Assembly (NCBI GenBank): GCA_028869255.1
Contig: CP110972.1
Coordinates: 2,733,001-2,797,000, forward strand
Reading direction: 5' to 3'
Origin: Pseudomonas poae
GTDB lineage: Bacteria > Pseudomonadota > Gammaproteobacteria > Pseudomonadales > Pseudomonadaceae
Length of the DNA: 64,000 nt
Each line of letters opens with the position of its first letter. Positions within the stretch are counted from its first letter, which is position 1. A program made the position numbers and the translations under genes. The notes beneath the pieces were generated by a model. The model was not told where the DNA came from. It made no database searches and saw only the letters and a program-made list of their open reading frames with translations. Of this stretch, positions 44,888-51,772 are shown in pieces.

Positions 44888-46306
44888 TCAACTCACGATG
44901 TCGCTGCGTTGCAGTTGCCCATGCACGACGACCAGGAAGTTCGGCTCGCCCGATTTGCCGGAAATCTGCAAGGTACTCATCTGTAATACCGGGTCATAGT
45001 CGATTACCGCTTCGCCGCTGGCGCCGGACAAGGTGCCGACAAACTTCAGCGGCGCCCCCAGCGTGGCGGTAATGCTTGAGACATCCACCTGGTCCGTACC
45101 ACTGACAAAGTCCATGATCTGGTCCGGGCCGGCCTGGGTCGAATCATTGATACTGCCGTAAACGAACACATCGTTGCCCTTGCCGCCCCACAGTTCATCC
45201 GCGCCACCCGCCCCGTATAACCGGTCATTGCCCTCTGCGCCCTTGAGCTGGTTGGCAACCTCGTTGCCCACCAGCAAATCGTTGCCGGAGCCGCCGAGTG
45301 CATTTTCAATGACTGCGCCGTTGGCGATAGAGACATTGCCCTTGAGGCCGCCGACGTCGGAGAAGGTCTCGTCTTTCAGGCTGATTTGCTGATCCTGCGT
45401 GTAGCCGGAAAAGTCCAGCGTGTCATTGCCACCGCCGTCCCAAATCGCAGCCAGCATGTTTTTATTTGGCGAGTCGACACTCAGGAAGTCCCGATTCGTA
45501 TTTGAGTTGAAGCCGTAGGTGGTGTCGTCCTTGCGCGTTTCGCAGTTGGCACCGTATTTCTTCTGGTAGGCACTGATGTCGTCAAGCTGCGGCGCCGAGG
45601 AGTACATGCTGGCGTGGTACATATAGTCGGTGCGCTCGCCCCGGTAACTCATGACAGTGTGGCTTGCCGAGTCTTCGTGATAGCCGGTTTTCGATTCATC
45701 CAGCGTTCCATTGTAATGACCCGGATGGTCGAGCCCCATGGCGTGCCCCAGCTCATGGACAATGATATGACGACCCGCGCTGCCGACTGCTGCATTCGGC
45801 ACAGATGTATAGTCCGGATTATTCACAAACCAGACATCACCGCTCCGGGGTTCGCCAGCGTTAGGCAGTGTCGCGTGGGGATTGCCCTGATAGGGATGGC
45901 CCCGGGTGTCGACCCTCTTGCCGTAATTCCCGAGGGTGATGTGACCTTCACTGTCCGATGTTTTCGGGCCCTCGGTAAAGCTGACGTTTGTTAGGTCTGA
46001 AATCGATTGCAAACCGAGTCGAGTCTGTATCCGCTGGTTGTCGAGCACATGGGTAAACCCGGTCTTTTTGAACACCTGGGAGTCCTTGTCGGCCGGCGGC
46101 TCACGGAACTCATACGTCACCTGATAGCGACCATCACCACTCTTGTCGGGCCAACCGGGGCTACTGCGCCAGAGCTGTTTGGTCGCATCTTCAGACGATA
46201 GGGATCGCAGGCCGTTGTGCTGGATGGCACCACCGCGATCATCTCGGTGCCGAAACTGTTCTATAGACTGGGACACGTCACTCGGGCGCAGGGAAACAGT
46301 CGTCAT
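44888..46306 (-). CDS. Serralysin-type zinc metalloprotease with RTX repeats
   Basis: A 472-residue M10B protease. HELGHAMGLDH (184-194) holds the three Zn ligands, and HTVMSYRGE provides the Met-turn. RTX repeats (GGSGNDLLVG, GAEGNDRLYG, GGKGNDVFVYG, about 340-390) bind calcium outside the cell. The C-terminus ends RSDIVS, like the acidic-hydrophobic type I secretion signal. No signal peptide is present, as expected for type I export. No aprDEF transporter or inhibitor gene is adjacent, so export would rely on a system encoded elsewhere. Confidence 0.9.
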   Translation of the reverse strand: MTTVSLRPSDVSQSIEQFRHRDDRGGAIQHNGLRSLSSEDATKQLWRSSPGWPDKSGDGRYQVTYEFREPPADKDSQVFKKTGFTHVLDNQRIQTRLGLQSISDLTNVSFTEGPKTSDSEGHITLGNYGKRVDTRGHPYQGNPHATLPNAGEPRSGDVWFVNNPDYTSVPNAAVGSAGRHIIVHELGHAMGLDHPGHYNGTLDESKTGYHEDSASHTVMSYRGERTDYMYHASMYSSAPQLDDISAYQKKYGANCETRKDDTTYGFNSNTNRDFLSVDSPNKNMLAAIWDGGGNDTLDFSGYTQDQQISLKDETFSDVGGLKGNVSIANGAVIENALGGSGNDLLVGNEVANQLKGAEGNDRLYGAGGADELWGGKGNDVFVYGSINDSTQAGPDQIMDFVSGTDQVDVSSITATLGAPLKFVGTLSGASGEAVIDYDPVLQMSTLQISGKSGEPNFLVVVHGQLQRSDIVS

Positions 46307-46450
46307 GTTCGTACTCTCATCGGGATGAAAAACTTATCGTCGTTTTTTCGACCCGAGAGGGATGTACGTTTCCTACAAAAACTCGAAGGATTACTACTAA
46401 GTTAGTCTGAGAAATTCGCCATACACAGCGTAGGAATAGTTACAAAAGCA

Positions 46451-47530
46451 TCACTGTTTCACCCGCCCCTTAAGCATCCCGTGATTAACCAGCAACGTGC
46501 GCATGGCATTGCGGGTAACCCCCAGCAAGTCCGCCGTACGCAGCTGGTTGAAGCCGCAAAATGCAAAGGCCTCGCGCACGATCAAGTCTTCGATATCGTG
46601 CAGCAACGTATCTCCCGGCACCTCGAACAGCCTCAACAGCTGCTCGCGTATCACCTCTTGGGGAATACGCGGCGCACCGTTGTTGACGCTGGCATGCATC
46701 GCACTGAGCCCGGCGGAGAACTTCAGGTGGGCGGGCATGATCGGCTTGTCACCGGCCACCAGCAGCGCCAGGTGCACCACGTTTTCCAGCTCGCGGATAT
46801 TGCCCGGCCACGGGTAATCCAGCAGGGCCTGGGTGGCGGACTCCGAGAGCATCGGCTCGGCGATTTTCAGCTTGGCGCTGTACAGCCGGCGAAAGTGCTC
46901 CACCAGCGGAAGGATGTCCAATGGCCGCTCACGCAACGGCAGCACCTGCACCTGCGCGACATTGATGCGGTAGAACAGATCAAGGCGGAAATTACCGGCT
47001 TCCACGGCGTGTTCCAGGTCGATGTTAGTGGCGGTGACCAGGCGGATATTGATCTTGATCGGCTTGCGTGAGCCCACCCGTACCACTTCCTGCTCCTGCA
47101 ATACGCGCAACAGTTTCACCTGCAGAGGCAGCGGCAGGTCGCCGATTTCATCAAGAAACAGCGTGCCGCCATCCGCCTCTTCAAACCAGCCGCCGCGCCG
47201 ACCCGAGGCACCGGAAAACGAACCGGCCTCGTGGCCAAAAAATTCACTTTCCGCGAGGTTCTCGCTAATGGCGCCGCAGTTCACCGGCACAAATGCGCCT
47301 GTGCGTCCGCTGGCACTGTGGATGTAGCGCGCCACGAGCTCCTTGCCGGTGCCGGTCTCGCCATTGATCAACACCGGCGCGTCGCTGGGGCCGACACGTT
47401 TGAGGTAGTCGAGCAATTGCAGCGAGCGCGGGTCGGAAAACACCAGGGCCTTGGCGCGGATCGACAGCGGATCCTTGTCGCCTTGGGGCAAGGTGAGGAT
47501 CGGCGTGGGGTGCCCGTGGGGACGGTTCAT
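46451..47530 (-). CDS. sfnR: Sigma54-dependent activator, SfnR-like (no receiver domain)
   Basis: About 360 residues, made of an AAA+ domain and a Fis-type HTH with a short N-terminus. Walker A GETGTGKE (59-66), Walker [15 protein letters not shown] and R-finger region [11 protein letters not shown] are intact. The sigma54-contacting loop reads GSFSGA instead of GAFTGA. The C-terminal HTH is [20 protein letters not shown]. SfnR controls dimethyl sulfone/methanesulfonate genes in P. putida; the assignment here rests on overall similarity from memory. ATG 47530 has GGGA at 8 bases; ATG 47536 is the alternative. Confidence 0.78.
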   Translation of the reverse strand: MNRPHGHPTPILTLPQGDKDPLSIRAKALVFSDPRSLQLLDYLKRVGPSDAPVLINGETGTGKELVARYIHSASGRTGAFVPVNCGAISENLAESEFFGHEAGSFSGASGRRGGWFEEADGGTLFLDEIGDLPLPLQVKLLRVLQEQEVVRVGSRKPIKINIRLVTATNIDLEHAVEAGNFRLDLFYRINVAQVQVLPLRERPLDILPLVEHFRRLYSAKLKIAEPMLSESATQALLDYPWPGNIRELENVVHLALLVAGDKPIMPAHLKFSAGLSAMHASVNNGAPRIPQEVIREQLLRLFEVPGDTLLHDIEDLIVREAFAFCGFNQLRTADLLGVTRNAMRTLLVNHGMLKGRVKQ

Positions 47531-47536
47531 GAACAT

Positions 47537-47766
47537 TTTCCCGGCGGCAGAATAAACAATTGAGGCGTGACTTTACTTAGCCAGGGTTATAACTAGAAAT
47601 ATTAAAAATTCATTAGTACATAACTATTTATCACCCCCAGGGACCGTTTTTTCGCCTCGCCGGGTATCTCGTTAGCGCCAGATACACTGCAATACAAAGG
47701 GCACAAGGCAAGCGCACCGACAGTGGATAGACTGCGCCTCAATGAGTATTTAACGAGGAAGGCAGC
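47537..47766. promoter_or_regulatory. Divergent promoter region between the SfnR-like gene and the two-component operon
   Basis: A 230-base stretch with an AT-rich part (about 47588-47632). It must contain both promoters. No gene is seen. GAGGAAGGCAGC precedes the response-regulator ATG. Confidence 0.4.
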
Positions 47767-48198
47767 ATGGAGCATGTCGATCACATCCTGATCGTCGATG
47801 ACGAACCGGAGATCCGCGAACGGGCAGGCAATTACCTGAGAAAAAACGGCCTGCGCACCACCGTAGTCGCCGATGGCCGCCAGATACGCAGCTTCCTCGA
47901 CACCACCGCCCGCCATCTGCTCGACGAAGACCACACCCTGGTGGCCCTGAGCGGCGCGCAATACCGCCTGCTGCGGGTGTTCCTCTACCACCCCCAGCAT
48001 GTGCTCAACCGCGACCAATTGCTGAACCTGACCCAGGGCCGCGACGCCGACCTGTTTGACCGCTCCATCGACCTGCTGGTGAGCCGCTTGCGCCAGCGCC
48101 TGCTGGATGACGCGCGCGAACCGGCCTGTATCAAGACCGTGCGCAGCGAAGGTTATGTGTTCTCCCTGGCCATGGAAATCCTCGAGGCCGATCAATGA
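47767..48198 (+). CDS. OmpR-family response regulator lacking most of its receiver domain
   Basis: Only 143 residues against about 230-240 for the family. The N-terminus is a normal receiver start (HILIVDDEPEIRERAGNYLRK... ADGRQIRSFLDT, to about residue 46) and the rest is a complete winged helix (LVALSGAQYRLLRVFLYHP, DRSIDLLVSRLRQRLLDDA, CIKTVRSEGYVF). About 90 residues are missing in frame, including the phospho-acceptor Asp, the Thr/Ser and the Lys switch residues. The gene still has RBS, start and coupled overlap with its kinase (ATGA). It could bind DNA but not be phosphorylated normally. Confidence 0.85.
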   Translation: MEHVDHILIVDDEPEIRERAGNYLRKNGLRTTVVADGRQIRSFLDTTARHLLDEDHTLVALSGAQYRLLRVFLYHPQHVLNRDQLLNLTQGRDADLFDRSIDLLVSRLRQRLLDDAREPACIKTVRSEGYVFSLAMEILEADQ

Positions 48199-49499
48199 CC
48201 GCAAGATTCGGTTGGCCGCGCACCCTCGCGTCACAGTTGTGGTTGATCTTTTTGATCAGCCTGGTCTGCACTAACGGTTTGGCCTTCAGTACGCAGTTTT
48301 ACGAGCGCTATATCAGCGCACGCACAGCCATGCTCGGCCACCTGGAAAACGACGTCGCCACCTCGGTCGCGATCCTCGACCGCCTCCCCGCCAACGAGCG
48401 CGCCAGCTGGCTACCACGCATCGACCGGCAGAATTACCGGTACCTGCTCAATGCCGGCGAGCCCGGTGAACCGATGCGCACGGATGACGTGCCAATGGCT
48501 GCCACATCGATTTCGGACGCACTGGGCGAGCACTATGCCCTGACTTTTCGCGATATTCCCGGCATGCACAAACACTTCCAGGTGCACCTGACCCTGGCCG
48601 ATGGCAACCCGATCACTCTCGACGTGCGCCCCGCCGCCCTCCCCGTCGCCTACTGGCTGCCGGTGGTACTGGTGCTGCAACTCGCGCTGCTGCTGGGCTG
48701 CACCTGGTTCGCCGTGCGTCTGGCCATCCGCCCACTTACCCGCCTTGCCCACGCCGTGGAAACCCTGGACCCGAACGCTCACCCCACGCTTCTCGATGAA
48801 CAAGGCCCGACCGAGGTCGCCCACGCCGCCGCCGCGTTTAACGCCATGCAACAGCGCATCGCCGACTACCTCAAGGAGCGCATGCAGATTCTCGCGGCCA
48901 TTTCCCACGACCTGCAAACCCCGATTACCCGGATGAAACTGCGCGCCGAATTCATGGAGGACTCCGCCGACCGCGACAAACTCTGGAGCGACCTGGGGGA
49001 GATGGAACATCTGGTGCGCGAGGGTGTGGCCTATGCCCGCAGCGTGCACGGCGCCACCGAAACCAGGCACCGTATCAACCTCGACGCCTTCCTCGACGGC
49101 CTGGTGTTCGATTACCAGGACATGCACAAACAGGTCAGCCTGACCGGTAAAAGCGCGGTGGTCCTCGACACTCGCCCCCATGCGCTGCACCGGGTGCTGG
49201 TCAACCTGGTGGACAACGCCCTGAAGTTCGGCGGCTCCGCGCAACTGCAGGTCGGTTCGACGGCCAATGGGGAACTGTCAATCAAGATTCTGGATAATGG
49301 CCCGGGCATTGCCGAAGCCGAACTCGTGCAGGTGATGCAGCCGTTTTACCGCGTGGAAAGCTCACGCAATCGCGGCACCGGCGGCACCGGGCTGGGGTTG
49401 GCGATCGCCCAGCAATTGGCCGTGGCCATCGGCGGTACGCTGACCCTGAGCAACCGCCCGGAAGGCGGGTTGTGTGCTCAGGTTAAAATCCGTCTGTAA
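48195..49499 (+). CDS. Sensor histidine kinase paired with the truncated response regulator
   Basis: A 434-residue kinase: TM1 near 12-32, periplasmic domain to about 150, TM2 about 152-175, HAMP (VRLAIRPLTRLAHAVETLD), H-box AAISHDLQTPITRMKLRAEF, N-box NLVDNALKFGG, G1 LDNGPGIAEAE and G2 GTGGTGLGLAIA. All boxes are intact, so the kinase can probably autophosphorylate although its partner lacks the acceptor Asp. Confidence 0.87.
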   Translation: MTARFGWPRTLASQLWLIFLISLVCTNGLAFSTQFYERYISARTAMLGHLENDVATSVAILDRLPANERASWLPRIDRQNYRYLLNAGEPGEPMRTDDVPMAATSISDALGEHYALTFRDIPGMHKHFQVHLTLADGNPITLDVRPAALPVAYWLPVVLVLQLALLLGCTWFAVRLAIRPLTRLAHAVETLDPNAHPTLLDEQGPTEVAHAAAAFNAMQQRIADYLKERMQILAAISHDLQTPITRMKLRAEFMEDSADRDKLWSDLGEMEHLVREGVAYARSVHGATETRHRINLDAFLDGLVFDYQDMHKQVSLTGKSAVVLDTRPHALHRVLVNLVDNALKFGGSAQLQVGSTANGELSIKILDNGPGIAEAELVQVMQPFYRVESSRNRGTGGTGLGLAIAQQLAVAIGGTLTLSNRPEGGLCAQVKIRL

Positions 49500-49526
49500 C
49501 CCGCTAACTGATGCTGCGCGATCATG

Positions 49527-49553
49527 GGGGGTGTGAGTTTTGCTCACGCCCCC
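49527..49553 (+). terminator. Strong hairpin after the kinase gene
   Basis: GGGGGTGTGAG (49527-49537) pairs with CTCACGCCCCC (49543-49553), 11 base pairs with one G-T wobble, loop TTTTG. It begins 28 bases after the kinase stop and separates that operon from the nrdB promoter. Confidence 0.65.
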
Positions 49554-49595
49554 TGCGACGATTGATGCCTTCTTGTGTCGTTGACCAACCTTGTT

Positions 49596-49643
49596 ACACA
49601 CCATATAGTGTGCCCACAAACAGAACAGACCACTACATAGTGT
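49596..49643 (+). promoter_or_regulatory. Two NrdR boxes upstream of nrdB
   Basis: ACACACCATATAGTGT (49596-49611) matches 14 of 16 positions of the NrdR consensus acaCwAtATaTwGtgt. GACCACTACATAGTGT (49628-49643) matches 11 of 16. Their 32-base spacing is close to three helical turns, as in other Pseudomonas nrd promoters. NrdR represses ribonucleotide reductase genes when dATP/ATP is bound. Confidence 0.8.
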
Positions 49644-49762
49644 GCAGTATCGGTATTTACCGACCACACTACGCGCAGTATTTCAATGCCTAGTAGCCTG
49701 CAAATCGCATATTTATCGACGGGTTCACACGCCGTCGGAACAGACCAGGAAGGAGTATTTCA

Positions 49763-51013
49763 ATGCTGAGTTGGGATGAAGTCGACAACGAAGACACCGG
49801 TGCAGCGGTGATCAAAGGCGCCAACGCCGGGCACGCCAGCGAAGCCAACATGGACCGCCTGGATGGCGCCGGTGCCGCCGCCGCCCTGGAAGCGCGCAAT
49901 GTGACTGCCAACGACTCCGCCGCGATCATCCGCGCCAAGGCCGCCCTCGACAAACTCGACGTCGCCGAAGGCCTCGCCGAACTCGAAGGCTCCGCCGCCC
50001 GCGTCGCCGTTGACGAAAAGCGCATGATCAACTGCCGCGCCGACCTCAACCAACTCGTACCTTTCAAGTACGACTGGGCCTGGCAAAAGTACCTCGACGG
50101 CTGCGCCAACCACTGGATGCCGCAAGAGGTCAACATGACCGCCGACATCGCCCTGTGGAAAAACCCTGAAGGCCTGACCGACGACGAGCGCCGCATCGTC
50201 ATGCGCAACCTCGGCTTCTTCTCCACCGCCGACTCGCTGGTTGCCAACAACCTGGTGCTGGCCGTGTACCGCCTGATCACCAACCCGGAGTGCCGCCAGT
50301 ACATCCTGCGCCAGGCCTTCGAAGAAGCGATCCACACCCACGCCTACCAGTACTGCATCGAATCGCTGGCCATGGATGAAGGCGAAATCTTCAACATGTA
50401 CCACGAGATTCCATCGGTCGCCAAAAAGGCAGCCTGGGGCCTCAAGTACACCCGCTCGATCTCCGATCCAAAGTTCGAAACCGGCACCGTAGAGACTGAT
50501 AAAGAACTGCTGCGCAACCTGGTCGCCTACTACTGCGTATTGGAAGGCATCTTCTTCTACTGCGGCTTCACCCAGATCCTCTCCATGGGCCGCCGCAACA
50601 AAATGACCGGCGTGGCCGAACAGTTCCAGTACATCCTGCGCGACGAGTCGATGCACCTGAACTTCGGTATCGACGTGATCAACCAGATCAAAATCGAAAA
50701 CCCGCATTTGTGGGATGCCGAGATGAAGGAAGAAGCGACCCAGATGATCCTGCAAGGGACTCAGCTGGAGATTGAATATGCGCGCGATACCATGCCGCGT
50801 GGGGTGTTGGGCATGAATGCGGCGATGATGGAGGATTACCTCAAGTTCATCGCTAACCGTCGTTTGTCGCAGATTGGTCTTAAAGAAGAGTATCCAGGGA
50901 CGACTAACCCGTTCCCGTGGATGAGCGAGATCATGGACTTGAAGAAAGAGAAAAACTTCTTCGAAACCCGTGTGATTGAGTATCAGACCGGCGGCGCACT
51001 GAGCTGGGATTAA
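49763..51013 (+). CDS. nrdB: Class Ia ribonucleotide reductase, beta subunit
   Basis: A 416-residue di-iron R2 subunit that provides the tyrosyl radical to NrdA. Iron ligands lie in the segments [32 protein letters not shown] and [15 protein letters not shown], and the C-terminus ([10 protein letters not shown]) is the tail that binds NrdA. GGAAGGAG precedes ATG 49763. NrdR boxes are upstream. In other Pseudomonas nrdA lies directly upstream of nrdB, but here the upstream gene is a histidine kinase and nrdA is not in the window. Confidence 0.95.
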   Translation: MLSWDEVDNEDTGAAVIKGANAGHASEANMDRLDGAGAAAALEARNVTANDSAAIIRAKAALDKLDVAEGLAELEGSAARVAVDEKRMINCRADLNQLVPFKYDWAWQKYLDGCANHWMPQEVNMTADIALWKNPEGLTDDERRIVMRNLGFFSTADSLVANNLVLAVYRLITNPECRQYILRQAFEEAIHTHAYQYCIESLAMDEGEIFNMYHEIPSVAKKAAWGLKYTRSISDPKFETGTVETDKELLRNLVAYYCVLEGIFFYCGFTQILSMGRRNKMTGVAEQFQYILRDESMHLNFGIDVINQIKIENPHLWDAEMKEEATQMILQGTQLEIEYARDTMPRGVLGMNAAMMEDYLKFIANRRLSQIGLKEEYPGTTNPFPWMSEIMDLKKEKNFFETRVIEYQTGGALSWD

Positions 51014-51033
51014 TCTTCGACGCAGATCTAAAA

Positions 51034-51124
51034 ATGTGGGAGCGGGCTTGCTCGCGAAAGCGGTGGATCAGTGACAGGTGTACTGACTGACACTCCCTAT
51101 TCGCGAGCAAGCCCGCTCCCACAT
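51034..51124. repeat. REPIN (TGTGGGAGCGGGCTTGCTCGCGAA type)
   Basis: Arms 51034-51058 and 51100-51124 are exact 25-base reverse complements. The loop contains TACTGACTGAC, also present in the loops of the REPINs at 51668 (as TTGACTGAC) and 56447, showing a common origin. Confidence 0.9.
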
Positions 51125-51162
51125 GAGATATCTGTGATCTTTAGACTTGCGTACAAATATTT

Positions 51163-51651
51163 ATGCCCAATCAAACCATCAAGACCCCTTGCGTCGGCCT
51201 GTGCTCCACCGTTTACGGCGACCTGGTCTGCCGGGGCTGCAAGCGTTACCACCATGAAGTGATCCAGTGGAACGGCTACAACGCCGACGAAAAACAGGCG
51301 GTTTGGCTGCGCCTGGAGCAACTGCTGGTGCAGGTAATGGCCAGCAAACTGGAGGTGTTTGATGCGTACCTTCTGCGCCAGCAACTGGAAAATCGCAAGA
51401 TTCGCTTTATGCCGCACCAGTCGCCGTATTGCTGGGCGTACCAATTGATTGCACGGGGTGCGCGGGTGATTTCCAAGCTGGATGCATATGGGTTGGCGTT
51501 GTTGCCCGAGTTTCGCGAACGCAGCCTGGCGGATTTGCGCGATGCGATTGATCGCGAGTTTTTCCTGCTTTCCGAGGCGCATTACGAACGGTATATCGCG
51601 CCGGGTTTCCTGAAGGAAGCATTCGGGCCCGCCCTGATCGCCACGTTCTAA
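51163..51651 (+). CDS. DUF1289 domain protein
   Basis: A 162-residue protein. The N-terminus TPCVGLCSTVYGDLVCRGC has the Cys pattern of DUF1289 (probable metal-binding knuckle), followed by HHEVIQWNGYNADEKQAVW. The remaining 100 residues are helical and unassigned. It is encoded downstream of nrdB with a REPIN between; function unknown. Confidence 0.82.
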   Translation: MPNQTIKTPCVGLCSTVYGDLVCRGCKRYHHEVIQWNGYNADEKQAVWLRLEQLLVQVMASKLEVFDAYLLRQQLENRKIRFMPHQSPYCWAYQLIARGARVISKLDAYGLALLPEFRERSLADLRDAIDREFFLLSEAHYERYIAPGFLKEAFGPALIATF

Positions 51652-51667
51652 CCTGCACCGCAAACCC

Positions 51668-51757
51668 TGTGGGAGCTGGCTAGCCTGCGTTAGCGCAGTG
51701 CCAGCCACGGATTTTATTGACTGACCCACCGTCATCGCCGGCAAGCCAGCTCCCACA
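51668..51757. repeat. Degenerate REPIN (GGGAGCTGGCTTGCC type)
   Basis: The right arm (51734-51757) is a good REP; the left arm TGTGGGAGCTGGCTAGCCTG has drifted. The loop holds TTGACTGAC like related REPINs. It lies between the convergent DUF1289 and E1 genes. Confidence 0.8.
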
Positions 51758-51772
51758 TTGGAACACGGGTGT

